Virus record (IMG/VR): IMGVR_UViG_3300010389_000003 | Span: 39,984-103,983 of that record | Source: a virus | DNA: 64,000 nt | Reading direction: 5' to 3' (one strand) | Part shown: piece by piece, positions 51,191 to 58,865 of the stretch | Layout of the letters: every line of letters begins with the position of its first letter | Numbering within the stretch: position 1 is the first letter of the stretch | Program-made: the position numbers and the translations under genes | Notes under the pieces: model-generated | What the model was told of the DNA's origin: nothing | The model's input: the letters and a program-made list of their open reading frames with translations, nothing else | Databases searched by the model: none

Positions 51191-51721
51191 TTACTTCAGA
51201 CGTTCAAGTTTGGCTATCATGGAGTCTCTGAGGCATCCAGGACAGTGGTAGCACCGCTTGCCAAAAGAATTATGGCCATCTTCTACATAGTATTCACAGC
51301 CTACAGGCATGAGAGTTTCTTTGTGCTTGACTAGCTGATGCTTCAGTTCGGCTACCAGCGTTTCAACTTCTTCTCTGTAAGCTTTTAGTCTGCTGGCGGC
51401 GCGGCGAGTCTGATCCCATTCCGGATCTTCTTTTTGGCTGTAATAAGCACCCTGCTTCAGATCATTATGCTGGTGTTCCAGATGCCGTATCAAGTAGTCT
51501 TCAATAGTTGCATAGCCTATCTGAGCATCATATTGAATCAGTGCTTTTGCACATGTCGGAGTGGCATCTGCAATATCCCAGGCCTTGTAACAGTGGATGC
51601 ATATTGCAGTATGTGCGTCCATCATCTTTGGCGTACAAGCGGGGTTCATTTTGATCAATCTCCAATTTGTTTCATCGCTCTCAAAAAGAGTAAGTAGCTC
51701 TTCGCTACCCCTTTTGGTCAT
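51191..51721 (-). CDS. Cysteine-rich protein with two zinc motifs (176 aa)
   Basis: CIHCYKAWDIADATPTC near the N-terminus and CYHCPGCLRDSM at the C-terminus suggest zinc sites around a long helical region (RAASRLKAYREEVETLVAEL). ATG 51721 lies inside the 3' end of the preceding gene. No family recognised. Confidence 0.65.
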   Translation of the reverse strand: MTKRGSEELLTLFESDETNWRLIKMNPACTPKMMDAHTAICIHCYKAWDIADATPTCAKALIQYDAQIGYATIEDYLIRHLEHQHNDLKQGAYYSQKEDPEWDQTRRAASRLKAYREEVETLVAELKHQLVKHKETLMPVGCEYYVEDGHNSFGKRCYHCPGCLRDSMIAKLERLK

Positions 51722-51875
51722 AGGCGACTTTGTCTATACTGAGACCCGTCTTCGCTCCGAGCAATTTAGCCACCTGCTGGCCCACAATGCAATCGCAGGC
51801 ATTACCAGCAGAGTCTCTCTTCATTGAGACACCAGTGTCTCTACACGCGAAGCATCTGATGAATTCATCTCTCAT
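51705..51875 (-). CDS. Small Cys-containing protein (56 aa)
   Basis: ATG 51875 to TAG 51705-51707. CFACRDTGVSMKRDSAGNAC followed by DC forms a CxxC...CxC zinc-ribbon-like motif. Overlaps the next gene by 17 bases. Confidence 0.6.
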   Translation of the reverse strand: MRDEFIRCFACRDTGVSMKRDSAGNACDCIVGQQVAKLLGAKTGLSIDKVAYDQKG

Positions 51876-51877
51876 TT

Positions 51878-52075
51878 TTAACCTACCTCAATAACTTCAA
51901 TAATTTTCAATATTTCTTCGGATTCAAGAGATTCATTCACTACTTCTTGAACCTCACCCTTACTTTCACTAGTACTATTCAAAACGTCAAGAGCATCGTC
52001 TTCATTTTCTGCCGTGACATAGGCATTGTTTGCTCCGCGTTCTTCATAAACATAGCGTATCTTATAGCTTTTCAT
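51878..52075 (-). CDS. DpnD/PcfM-like small protein (65 aa)
   Basis: KSYKIRYVYEERGANNAYVT and AENEDDALDVLN have the strand-strand-helix pattern of small proteins in which an E-A/D-A-x helix follows two strands. It resembles the neighbour at 52062, so the two may be a duplicated pair. Function unknown. Confidence 0.6.
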   Translation of the reverse strand: MKSYKIRYVYEERGANNAYVTAENEDDALDVLNSTSESKGEVQEVVNESLESEEILKIIEVIEVG

Positions 52076-52241
52076 CTAACTCTGTAACCTCATATGTTTT
52101 AGATGAATCATAATCTGTATCGTAGCTCCAGTCGACATCCATGTCCTGATCTGCCTTCTCTGAAGCTTCTTCTGGTGAGTTAGCTAGAACAGTACATTCG
52201 GCATAGGTGTCCATCTTGGCTTTGACTATGTAAGTCTTCAT
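52062..52241 (-). CDS. DpnD/PcfM-like small protein (59 aa)
   Basis: ATG 52241 (MKTYIVKAKMD) with GACAGAG upstream. TYAECTVLANSPEEASEKAD gives the same strand-strand-helix pattern as its neighbour. Acidic C-terminus. Function unknown. Confidence 0.6.
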   Translation of the reverse strand: MKTYIVKAKMDTYAECTVLANSPEEASEKADQDMDVDWSYDTDYDSSKTYEVTELDEKL

Positions 52242-52246
52242 CTCTG

Positions 52247-52540
52247 TCACTCTTTTGGGATTGGTTGGCGTTTCTTCTCCAACACAAACTGATTAGTGAA
52301 AGAATCTCTAGTGTATTCTACCCACGTTTCACAGGAGTTACACTTGGTGTAGAAGTTGTCTATGGCAAAAACCCTTATGGTTTCACCTGACTGAGCCTCG
52401 TACTCATATAGGGCATCGCGCTCTATATATTCCATGAAAGGGTAATTGGTGCTCTTCGTCTGGTACTCTTTGTCGAGCTGCACATTGCAATATGGGCACT
52501 GCTCATTGTCAAGAAGTTTTACATAGTCGAATAAACCCAT
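52247..52540 (-). CDS. Zinc-ribbon-type protein (97 aa)
   Basis: CPYCNVQLDKEYQTK near the N-terminus and FYTKCNSCETWVEYTRDSF in the second half supply two CxxC pairs. MGLFDYVK at the start is typical of phage zinc-ribbon proteins. Probably a nucleic-acid or protein-binding accessory factor. Confidence 0.7.
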   Translation of the reverse strand: MGLFDYVKLLDNEQCPYCNVQLDKEYQTKSTNYPFMEYIERDALYEYEAQSGETIRVFAIDNFYTKCNSCETWVEYTRDSFTNQFVLEKKRQPIPKE

Positions 52541-52541
52541 A

Positions 52542-52706
52542 TCAACCTCCTGGATGAGTAGGTCTCACACCACATTTCCCACACTTGCCAACCGAATGAA
52601 AAGCCACTATTGGATAGGTGGTACAGTCACAAGACATGTAAATGACAGGGTACTTGTCCCCGTCTATGTTGACAGTGGGAGCAGTGCTATAGGGATTATC
52701 GTCCAT
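52542..52706 (-). CDS. Small zinc-ribbon-like protein (54 aa)
   Basis: ATG 52706 with AGGGAGAACCCAC upstream. YMSCDCTTYPIVAFHSVGKC followed by GKCG contains CxC and CxxC pairs. Stop lies one base before the next start downstream on this strand. Confidence 0.65.
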   Translation of the reverse strand: MDDNPYSTAPTVNIDGDKYPVIYMSCDCTTYPIVAFHSVGKCGKCGVRPTHPGG

Positions 52707-52738
52707 GTGGGTTCTCCCTTAGTGTAGACGATTAATGC

Positions 52739-52888
52739 TCAGGCTACAACCGGACCATATACTCTAAGGTCTCTGAGCGCTTGAAAGGTAAGCTTCGTAA
52801 ACAGAAGCGTCATCTGAAAAGCTGTTGAATCCAAAAACTTATTTATCTTCGATAGAATGCTTTCTGATATCTGTTTGATTTTTTGCAT
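52739..52888 (-). CDS. Possible small helical protein (49 aa)
   Basis: ATG 52888 to TGA 52739-52741: MQKIKQISESILSKINKFLD then a moderately hydrophobic helix. No ribosome binding site is evident, so coding status is uncertain. It fills most of the 244-bp gap between 52707 and 52950; nothing else was recognised there. Confidence 0.35.
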   Translation of the reverse strand: MQKIKQISESILSKINKFLDSTAFQMTLLFTKLTFQALRDLRVYGPVVA

Positions 52889-52950
52889 TTGTCCATTGTT
52901 AGGTAGAGAGACTAACGTCTCTGTTCATTTTTGAGAAATGATACAATACC

Positions 52951-53067
52951 CTATCTTGTGGCCGGTTCCGGAACTTTAACCGGAGGGGAAGGCTCTGTCT
53001 TTGCAGGTTCCCTTGTCGGCCTGGGAACCTGTATGGGTTGTTCAGCAGGTTTCTCTATTTCAGCCAT
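52951..53067 (-). CDS. Proline-rich small protein (38 aa)
   Basis: ATG 53067 overlaps the stop of the upstream gene (GATGGCTGA). Pro/Lys/Glu-rich: EKPAEQPIQVPRPTREPAKT. Likely unstructured. Confidence 0.55.
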   Translation of the reverse strand: MAEIEKPAEQPIQVPRPTREPAKTEPSPPVKVPEPATR

Positions 53068-53776
53068 CAGAATCTTTTTCCTTTTTGAGCTGGTCTCTAT
53101 TGTATAGCCTACGCTCTTTGGAGTAGGTATCCAGAAGCCATTCCATATCCTCTGCCTCAGACGGCTCTATTACATCAGCACCATAGGCTTCTGCAAGCTC
53201 GTAGTCATAAGACTGTACAGGGTAAAGCGCCTTGATCAGTGCATACTGGGCACGGTAGCCCCTCTTATGGGGCCATACGAGTCCACCCAGCTCAACCAAT
53301 CCGGTAATGACATCGTGCACACCAGCCGTATAGAACGGCTTACGTCTCAGATCCTTGAAGGTCTTGTAAGCATAGATGCCACAACCAGGTTGAGGATGAT
53401 CAATGATCTTCTCTTCTGAATCTTGATGTTCCATTGAATCTTGATGTTCCATCCAAGACTGTTCGTGATAGTCCCATCTGACGTGATCGACAATTATGGT
53501 TTCGTCGGAAGCAGATGGTATAAGATGGTTGTCTCTTGGGTTTTTTTTCTGCGGGGTACCCATATAGCTGAAAGCTTGGGGGGACCACAGGGAAAAGCAA
53601 TCGACATATGTCAGGCATTGGGCCTTGAGAACTTTATCTTTTGGCCACGGAACTCTTGTTTTGATCTGTTTTTCGACAGGATCATATTTCCACTGACGAT
53701 AGCCTATTATCGTGGTAGGTATGTCAGGAACAAGAACTTCTTCGTCGTAGCCTATATAAAAGTTTTCATTGCTCAT
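53060..53776 (-). CDS. Unrecognised protein with an internal MEHQDS duplication (238 aa)
   Basis: Mixed alpha/beta protein with many aromatic residues (TTIIGYRQWKYDPVEKQIKT, GCGIYAYKTFKDLRR, GLVELGGLVWPHKRGYRAQY). The pattern GYR-W ... GI-YA-K resembles small phage or bacterial proteins of unknown function. Residues around 110-121 contain a perfect MEHQDSMEHQDS repeat from an 18-bp tandem duplication. Helical acidic C-terminus. Confidence 0.65.
   Translation of the reverse strand: MSNENFYIGYDEEVLVPDIPTTIIGYRQWKYDPVEKQIKTRVPWPKDKVLKAQCLTYVDCFSLWSPQAFSYMGTPQKKNPRDNHLIPSASDETIIVDHVRWDYHEQSWMEHQDSMEHQDSEEKIIDHPQPGCGIYAYKTFKDLRRKPFYTAGVHDVITGLVELGGLVWPHKRGYRAQYALIKALYPVQSYDYELAEAYGADVIEPSEAEDMEWLLDTYSKERRLYNRDQLKKEKDSDG
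53417..53452. repeat. Perfect 18-bp tandem duplication inside a gene
   Basis: TGAATCTTGATGTTCCAT occurs twice in tandem (53417-53434, 53435-53452) and adds six residues in frame. Confidence 0.95.
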
Positions 53777-53825
53777 ACCAATCTAGTAATATATCTACGA
53801 CAATTCGTAACCTATATACCTTTGA

Positions 53826-53960
53826 TCAAGCTCTACCCTGACGATTGTATGACTTCTTGTAGTTCTTGGAACCCTTCAGCTTGGAACTACCACGCTTGGA
53901 GTGTACGCCCTTGCGAGAAGGTTTGGTGGTTCTTTCGTAACTGTTCTTTGGTTTAGCCAT
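53826..53960 (-). CDS. Small highly basic protein (44 aa)
   Basis: ATG 53960 with AGAGAAGATC upstream. Lys/Arg/Ser-rich (TKPSRKGVHSKRGSSKLKGS) with no acidic cluster; likely nucleic-acid binding. Resembles in character the basic micro-proteins at 37627-37999. Confidence 0.6.
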   Translation of the reverse strand: MAKPKNSYERTTKPSRKGVHSKRGSSKLKGSKNYKKSYNRQGRA

Positions 53961-53998
53961 GATCTTCTCTTTTGTTCTCGTAAAATAATAGAGTGGTT

Positions 53999-54277
53999 CT
54001 ACTTTATGCCAGAGTCTTTATAGTAATACTGACATGTATCACAAGTAGGAAGATAAGAAATCCTAAAGATTTCTGGATAGAAAGCTTCTAACATCTCCCA
54101 ATTGCCATCATTGATAGCATCGACACACTTTTCCATATTGCTGGGCCAATCATTATGATGGGATCCAACGTGGGTTATGAAACCCAGTATCAACCTTTGT
54201 CTCTCTATCTTTCTCTTGGCGTCATCACCCGTCAGATTCGGTAGACTCGGATTCGATTTTGGAGATTCTAATTGCAT
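53999..54277 (-). CDS. Small protein with C-terminal Cys pair (92 aa)
   Basis: Helical (DDAKRKIERQRLILGFITHV) with NDWPSNMEKCVDAINDGNWE and a final CDTCQYYYKDSG. ATG 54277 lies within the preceding gene. Function unknown. Confidence 0.6.
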   Translation of the reverse strand: MQLESPKSNPSLPNLTGDDAKRKIERQRLILGFITHVGSHHNDWPSNMEKCVDAINDGNWEMLEAFYPEIFRISYLPTCDTCQYYYKDSGIK

Positions 54278-54362
54278 CGTCTCGGATACGCTCTTTCACT
54301 GATTGTATGTATTCTTCTGCCAATTCCTTTTGAATAAGTTTTCTTTTCAATCTTCTCATCAT
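54225..54362 (-). CDS. Small charged helical protein (45 aa)
   Basis: ATG 54362 to TGA 54225-54227: RRLKRKLIQKELAEEYIQSV then an acidic end. It overlaps the next gene by 53 bases, so only one start may be used efficiently. Confidence 0.5.
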   Translation of the reverse strand: MMRRLKRKLIQKELAEEYIQSVKERIRDDAIRISKIESESTESDG

Positions 54363-54366
54363 GGTA

Positions 54367-54657
54367 TCATTCTCCTGCTCTGTTTATAAAAATTTGGAGT
54401 TCTACATCTCCATTCAGTTCAGTAGATTTTCTTGCAACCAATTTCCACTCCAGGCCGAGTTCATTGTAAATCAACTGGTATATTTCACCACCATAACAGG
54501 ATTCCTTTTTCGGAACCTTTCTGGTCAATCTTTTGAGCGCCGAATCAAAATCATCATCCAGGTACTCTAACTTCTTGCCTTGAGAAACCTTAGACCAGTA
54601 AATGGTCTTTGCTTCAGGAGGGGTAAAGTGATTTAGTTGAAGTTTCATTTTAGCCAT
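54367..54657 (-). CDS. Unrecognised small protein (96 aa)
   Basis: ATG 54657 (MAKMKLQLN) was chosen; a start at 54648 is possible. TIYWSKVSQGKKLEYLDDDF and GLEWKLVARKSTELNGDVEL suggest a small alpha/beta domain. First gene downstream of the tmRNA. Function unknown. Confidence 0.6.
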   Translation of the reverse strand: MAKMKLQLNHFTPPEAKTIYWSKVSQGKKLEYLDDDFDSALKRLTRKVPKKESCYGGEIYQLIYNELGLEWKLVARKSTELNGDVELQIFINRAGE

Positions 54658-54686
54658 TTGTTTCAATTGGTTTCAATAATATTAAT

Positions 54687-55144
54687 TGGTGGACGTGTCC
54701 GGTACTGCCCCGGAGTCCGCGAGAGATATAAGGAACTTGATACAACCATGCTAGTCTTTCCCAGCTGTCACGTTGAACAAGCACGGGACATACAATTGTC
54801 CTCGGAGTTCAACAATACTAGTCTTTCCTAGAAGTCACTCGCATCTAAAGAACCTAGATCCCATAAATGCTGCAGGTCTTAGCTTACCTGTATGGTGGTC
54901 ACGATTGTCAGCGTCTCACTTTTACTCAAGCTGTCTTTCCAGCGTCAAACTGTTTGGTTGATAAGGTACAGTCAAACCCCAGGGATTAAGCTACGAGAGC
55001 TTCGGCCTCAAGGAGGTCGGCCAGTTCGGCATCCCAATCAACGGTAAATTCGTCAATTAGTTTTTGTGAGTGGTTTTACTTCACTACCCATGAAGAGTTG
55101 CAAGTTTCCGAATACTACTCCCACGTCGAAACTGTTTCACGCCC
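54687..55144 (-). ncRNA. ssrA: Transfer-messenger RNA (tmRNA) with acidic tag ending in ALVA
   Basis: Rescues stalled ribosomes and tags their products. Read leftward, the 5' end is GGGCGTGAAACAGTTTCGAC (55144 down), which carries the conserved tmRNA D-region. The 3' end is CACGTCC-A-CCA at 54697-54687. GGGCGTG and CACGTCC form a seven-pair acceptor stem with one G-U. An open frame ends DAELADLLEAEALVA at TAA 54988-54986 and can be no longer than 29 codons, because an in-frame TAA precedes it. The T-arm stem TCCGG/CCGGA is present, but its seven-base loop is GGCAGTA rather than TTCRANY. An imperfect repeat (GGAAAGACTAG...) lies in the pseudoknot region. Length 458 nt; CCA is encoded. Confidence 0.87.
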
Positions 55145-55161
55145 GTGGTATTGAGTAGTCT

Positions 55162-55190
55162 ATAGTAAGACTTAGAGATTGTCTAGTCAA
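55162..55190 (-). promoter_or_regulatory. Sigma70-like promoter of the tmRNA
   Basis: Read leftward: TTGACT (55185-55190), 17-bp spacer, TACTAT (55162-55167), ending 17 bases before the mature tmRNA 5' end. This implies a short leader removed by 5' processing. The -35 box overlaps the stop of the upstream gene. Confidence 0.75.
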
Positions 55191-55509
55191 CTTTCGGTTT
55201 TTTGGTCACACCTTTTATATTTTCTTTGAACTTCTTTTCGAAATCCTTTTCCATCTTCTCAAGAGCAGCATCAGTGAAGGTGTTCTGCATATGAGAAAGG
55301 ATGTTTTCCAAGGTGCCTGTCTTGTATCGATATACATTGTGTACGGTTTCGTTTTCTCTTACACTCGTGGTTGGAACATCAAGAGCATAGGAGTCGCCCC
55401 CCAGATGAACAATAAAGAAATGTACGGAGCCATCTATGGAAGAATCTACTGGAATGTAACTACTATCTTCATTCCAGATAATCAAGCGATACTTATCGTG
55501 CTCGGACAA
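55183..55509 (-). CDS. Unrecognised small protein (108 aa)
   Basis: TTG start at 55509, overlapping the previous stop. Beta-rich first half (VHFFIVHLGGDSYALDVPTT) and a Lys-rich helical tail (LEKMEKDFEKKFKENIKGVT). Ends at the tmRNA promoter. Function unknown. Confidence 0.6.
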   Translation of the reverse strand: MSEHDKYRLIIWNEDSSYIPVDSSIDGSVHFFIVHLGGDSYALDVPTTSVRENETVHNVYRYKTGTLENILSHMQNTFTDAALEKMEKDFEKKFKENIKGVTKKPKVD

Positions 55510-56359
55510 GAACCTTATCCTTTCCTAGGGGAAGTTCACGACGGGTGGGCTCATCAAGCTTGCCCATAAGCGCCAATGGGGCTGAAGCCCGCGTGAAAAA
55601 TCTACCCATAGCCTTACCCACCTTGTCTATGTCTACCAATAAGTCATGGTATGACTCTTGAGGCACAGGTATCAAGTCGGATGTTATTAGTCCTCTTGCG
55701 TTGGTTTTAGCGGTATCGGGAACGATATAAGCAGCTATGTTGTCATAATCGTAACGAACTTGGTACTTGGTATGAAACTTTTTCAGGTGCTCTTCATTAT
55801 ACGCCATACTCCAAAGGTTGACATTTACATAGTATGCAATTTCATATCTTTGTATGTCAATCAGCGGCTCTAACTGGTGATACTTCTTCCATCGTTTATG
55901 GGGAAAAGCAATTTCAAAATGATCTCTGAGTTCTTGTCTTCTAGTATATCTGTCATAATAATAAATAGGATTGGTGTTGGAAAACTGAGACACCAAAGGA
56001 TGACTAAAATAGTCCTTGTTTTGTAGCACAAGATGATTGTGCATTTGATAATTCACAAAACAATACATGCCTTTTTTCAGTAGAAAACGAACCAAGGTTG
56101 CATCCTTGAAGGTGTCTTCTACAGTTTGGTATCCCAAGTATTTGCAAAGATTATCCACAGCCAGAAAAGCTAACTGATTATGAGGATCATCAGAGTTTTT
56201 AATATCCAAAGATCCCACTATGTATTGAAGCGTTTCTTTTGTTCTGGTTACTTTTTTACCAGGTGCGTAGTTGTACTGAAATTCGTCAAAAGCAACTACA
56301 AGTAAATCCCTGCCATAAACATTTCTTGTAGCAGGCTTATTGATGTGTGTGTTTTTCAT
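55493..56359 (-). CDS. Unrecognised protein (288 aa)
   Basis: Mostly soluble, aromatic-rich (LLVVAFDEFQYNYAPGKKVT, MYCFVNYQMHNHLVLQNKDY, YRHQLEP-like regions), with no transmembrane segment or Walker motif. ATG 56359 overlaps the upstream phosphoesterase gene by four bases. One of the larger leftward genes, with no family recognised. Confidence 0.65.
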   Translation of the reverse strand: MKNTHINKPATRNVYGRDLLVVAFDEFQYNYAPGKKVTRTKETLQYIVGSLDIKNSDDPHNQLAFLAVDNLCKYLGYQTVEDTFKDATLVRFLLKKGMYCFVNYQMHNHLVLQNKDYFSHPLVSQFSNTNPIYYYDRYTRRQELRDHFEIAFPHKRWKKYHQLEPLIDIQRYEIAYYVNVNLWSMAYNEEHLKKFHTKYQVRYDYDNIAAYIVPDTAKTNARGLITSDLIPVPQESYHDLLVDIDKVGKAMGRFFTRASAPLALMGKLDEPTRRELPLGKDKVLVRAR

Positions 56360-56895
56360 TTATGCTGGTCCACTGGATAGTAGTCTTCGAGTTGTTCATT
56401 TACTTCATCAATATGAAAAGGTCTAAATTCTGGATGGCAGTCAATACCCACGTCCATTTGTGCAGGGTTGCTCCAAGCTGGATCGAGCAGACCATGACAA
56501 TGGCCATGCAGCTGTTTAACCCCTCTATGGGCACCATCCCAAGTGAGCATAGGGTAATGACACAGAAAGTATTTATGGGGTCCTACAGATATAATGCGCA
56601 TCTCTTTTATTGATGACCACCCGGGCAGCTTGCAAAGCCAATTGGGGTCATGATTCCCGCGAATCAGATGTTTGCTCCCGGGAAGAGCGTTGAAACATTT
56701 AGTGATTGTTTCCCTATCAAAAGACAGAGAGAAGTCTCCTATGATCCATACGTTGTCTCTTTTATTGACTACACTTCTGTAGTTCTCTATGATAGTCGAA
56801 TTCATTTCGTCAATATCTTTTCCGGGACGATTCGGATGGAATTCACGTATCTTGTGATGACAAAAATGAAGATCAGCTGTAATCCAGGTTTCCAT
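56356..56895 (-). CDS. Calcineurin-like metallophosphoesterase (179 aa)
   Basis: All five metal motifs are visible: TADLHFCHHKI (D-x-H), WIIGDFSLS (GD), IRGNHDP (GNHD), FLCHYPML (H) and LHGHCHG (GHxH). It is similar in size and motif order to phage and bacterial YfcE/Icc-like phosphoesterases. Substrate unknown; could act on nucleotides or RNA ends. Confidence 0.88.
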   Translation of the reverse strand: METWITADLHFCHHKIREFHPNRPGKDIDEMNSTIIENYRSVVNKRDNVWIIGDFSLSFDRETITKCFNALPGSKHLIRGNHDPNWLCKLPGWSSIKEMRIISVGPHKYFLCHYPMLTWDGAHRGVKQLHGHCHGLLDPAWSNPAQMDVGIDCHPEFRPFHIDEVNEQLEDYYPVDQHK

Positions 56896-57167
56896 TATAC
56901 CTTCTTTGTGACCACATAAGTGTCACCACTAAGCATTTTGATAATCACAACGTCACCCATCCAATTAGACACATGAATGAGCTGCCCCTTTCTTACTGCT
57001 ACGTTGACATCTGTTTTGATTCCGGTAATACCATCTTCGATGCTTACGACAGTATCGGGTTTGACTATGGGAAAACCTTCTCCATCAACATAGTCTCTGT
57101 AGTAAGTTTCTGCTTCGCAGTTAGTCTCTTCTTGGCCTTTGGAATCTTGAGGTATTGAAATTTTCAT
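56895..57167 (-). CDS. Unrecognised small beta-rich protein (90 aa)
   Basis: DTVVSIEDGITGIKTDVNVA and GQLIHVSNWMGDVVIIKMLS suggest a small beta barrel. Its stop overlaps the phosphoesterase ATG by one base. Function unknown. Confidence 0.6.
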   Translation of the reverse strand: MKISIPQDSKGQEETNCEAETYYRDYVDGEGFPIVKPDTVVSIEDGITGIKTDVNVAVRKGQLIHVSNWMGDVVIIKMLSGDTYVVTKKV

Positions 57168-57204
57168 TTAAAATCCTGGTTTCAATTTTGAAGTGGTTAA
57201 TACA

Positions 57205-57525
57205 TCATTCTGTTAACATTTCTATACATGGATTCTTCTTTTCAACAAGAAGATAACCATTTTCTTCTGCTGTTCTTTTAAGGCGCGCAAGCACAGCTCT
57301 TTTGCCTATGGCTCTAGCTTCAGCATCTGCAGCCTTCTCTTCTTCGGTTTTCGGTCGAGTCCACTGGGCATACAAATAGAACTCACCATCATAACATTCT
57401 ACATCTACAATTGCATCTGGATGTTCTTTGTAGACTTTGTACATCACGGTCAAAGCCTCTAAGATATTCAGTCCAACTAAATTAAGATCAGTATTTTCGT
57501 ACTTTATATCATCGAATTCAATCAT
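57205..57525 (-). CDS. Unrecognised small protein (106 aa)
   Basis: Beta strand then helix: YKEHPDAIVDVECYDGEFYL followed by TEEEKAADAEARAIGKRAV. ATG 57525 overlaps the zinc-finger gene upstream. Function unknown. Confidence 0.6.
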   Translation of the reverse strand: MIEFDDIKYENTDLNLVGLNILEALTVMYKVYKEHPDAIVDVECYDGEFYLYAQWTRPKTEEEKAADAEARAIGKRAVLARLKRTAEENGYLLVEKKNPCIEMLTE

Positions 57526-58066
57526 TGCCTCTCCATGTCATCTTGGCTGTCTGCCTAAAAGGGGTATTCATTGTTTCTTTGGAAACCACAAGTTCAAGAT
57601 CACAAATAGGGATATATTCGGTGGTCCTTCCTGCATCCTCTAAAAGCAGCCCATTTAGATCATCTAGATTAACAGATATGGTTTCACCTATACCGAGATA
57701 CTCATCTATCCAGGTAGACTGGACTGTGTGAACATTACCCTTATAGATTACGGTGTCCCCAGGAAAGGCCATCTGAAGTCCATCTATTTCCACGCGACCA
57801 GTTTCATCACAACTGGGGCACGGATAATCAACATAGCTCCCATCTTCATAACGCCATTTACGCAGGCCATCATTACACCCAAATAGAGTGCACTTTTTAG
57901 TTGGGTCAAAATCAATGTACCCACCAGTGCATTCGCAACAAGGAACATCAGCACCCTCGCCTGCAGAATTTAACTTCCAGTGCCTACTCGTTCCATCACA
58001 GTTGGGGCATAAAGTTTTCCATTTGCTATATCTGAAATTAGATGACTTCAACTTGTGCTTGCCCAT
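57518..58066 (-). CDS. DnaJ-type cysteine-rich zinc-finger protein (182 aa)
   Basis: Repeated CxxC motifs: LCPNCDGTSRHWK, PCCECTGGYIDF, FGCNDGLRKW and PCPSCDETGRV, as in the central zinc domain of DnaJ. The C-terminal half contains FPGDTVIYKGNVHTVQSTWI, a small beta domain. No J-domain. Possibly a chaperone-like or RNA-binding accessory protein. Confidence 0.72.
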   Translation of the reverse strand: MGKHKLKSSNFRYSKWKTLCPNCDGTSRHWKLNSAGEGADVPCCECTGGYIDFDPTKKCTLFGCNDGLRKWRYEDGSYVDYPCPSCDETGRVEIDGLQMAFPGDTVIYKGNVHTVQSTWIDEYLGIGETISVNLDDLNGLLLEDAGRTTEYIPICDLELVVSKETMNTPFRQTAKMTWRGND

Positions 58067-58067
58067 T

Positions 58068-58229
58068 TCATTCTCTCATTGTTTTACGTGGTCTTTGCTT
58101 CTTTGAGTACTTCAAATTCTTACGCTCGAGTTCGTATTCATAATCAGAAGGATGAGTAGTAGACCATTCACCATCTTCTCGGTCACCACCATGCCTATCA
58201 AATGGGTATGGTTGCATTTCATAAGCCAT
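58068..58229 (-). CDS. Small charged protein (53 aa)
   Basis: ATG 58229 with AAAGGAGGTCATT upstream, an excellent ribosome binding site. Tyr/Asp/Arg-rich (PFDRHGGDREDGEWSTTH, LERKNLKYSKKQRPRK). Function unknown. Confidence 0.65.
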   Translation of the reverse strand: MAYEMQPYPFDRHGGDREDGEWSTTHPSDYEYELERKNLKYSKKQRPRKTMRE

Positions 58230-58241
58230 AATGACCTCCTT

Positions 58242-58370
58242 TCAATCTCTTGTTTTGAGCGCTCTACCCGCTTCATCTCTCATTTCTGTGGCAGTGGTAT
58301 GCCCAGAGATTATACGCAGAAGAGACTTTTCATATGCGCTGAATCTGATCGCTGAATTGTTTTTCGGCAA
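58242..58370 (-). CDS. Possible small protein with TTG start (42 aa)
   Basis: TTG 58370 to TGA 58242-58244: AYEKSLLRIISGHTTATEMR then DEAGRALKTRD. Overlaps the 36-aa frame upstream by 41 bases. Supported only by continuity and composition. Confidence 0.4.
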   Translation of the reverse strand: MPKNNSAIRFSAYEKSLLRIISGHTTATEMRDEAGRALKTRD

Positions 58371-58440
58371 TGATGGCTGCTCTTGCAGGCGTTGGAGCTT
58401 CAATGTCGGCAACAAGGCTTACTCTAAAATTGCTATTCAT
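58330..58440 (-). CDS. Small protein (36 aa)
   Basis: ATG 58440 with GGAGAACATC upstream. NSNFRVSLVADIEAPTPARA then AAIIAEKQFSDQ: a strand-helix pattern like the DpnD/PcfM-type proteins at 51878-52241. Function unknown. Confidence 0.5.
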   Translation of the reverse strand: MNSNFRVSLVADIEAPTPARAAIIAEKQFSDQIQRI

Positions 58441-58682
58441 GATGTTCTCCGTCTTGCTGCTTTGTTAAGGGTTTTCAATTGGCCAGAAGTATAACGTACT
58501 AAAGAATTATATCTGTTGGCCTTAGCTGGACTAGTCTCTTCGTGAAGCTTTTTCAACAACTCTGCGACGCTGAGTAGATATCGTAGATCATCAGATGTGA
58601 CAGTTACTTTTGATTCAAGCGAACCGTCGTGTCGTAATCTTTTGATGATCTCATCTACAACGTCACCGTCAGTCTCACCCAT
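58437..58682 (-). CDS. Small helical protein (81 aa)
   Basis: DVVDEIIKRLRHDGSLESKV, DDLRYLLSVAELLKKLHEET. Basic C-terminus (LNKAARRRTS). Overlaps both neighbours by a few bases. Function unknown. Confidence 0.6.
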   Translation of the reverse strand: MGETDGDVVDEIIKRLRHDGSLESKVTVTSDDLRYLLSVAELLKKLHEETSPAKANRYNSLVRYTSGQLKTLNKAARRRTS

Positions 58683-58863
58683 CGGTCGCCTTTCTACTTG
58701 CCAGATCGTCTGTCAAGACCTTCAACAGCCCAATTTCGATGAGCATGCTGATGACCTCTGTATCCACTTCGACCGAAGCTAGCAGATCATTGTTCTTGTC
58801 GGTGAGGTTCAGAGTCCAGGGCGCTAGATCCTCTAGTTCGCATTCTTCTTTTTTTTCTGACAT
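58675..58863 (-). CDS. Small acidic protein (62 aa)
   Basis: ATG 58863 (MSEKKEECE) chosen. WTLNLTDKNNDLLASVEVDT then a helical end. Starts two bases after the preceding stop. Function unknown. Confidence 0.6.
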   Translation of the reverse strand: MSEKKEECELEDLAPWTLNLTDKNNDLLASVEVDTEVISMLIEIGLLKVLTDDLASRKATDG

Positions 58864-58865
58864 GT

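Noticed and set aside
52937-52945. TGATACAAT motif on the plus strand
   Set aside because: Resembles the extended -10 motif, but there is no rightward gene downstream; probably chance.
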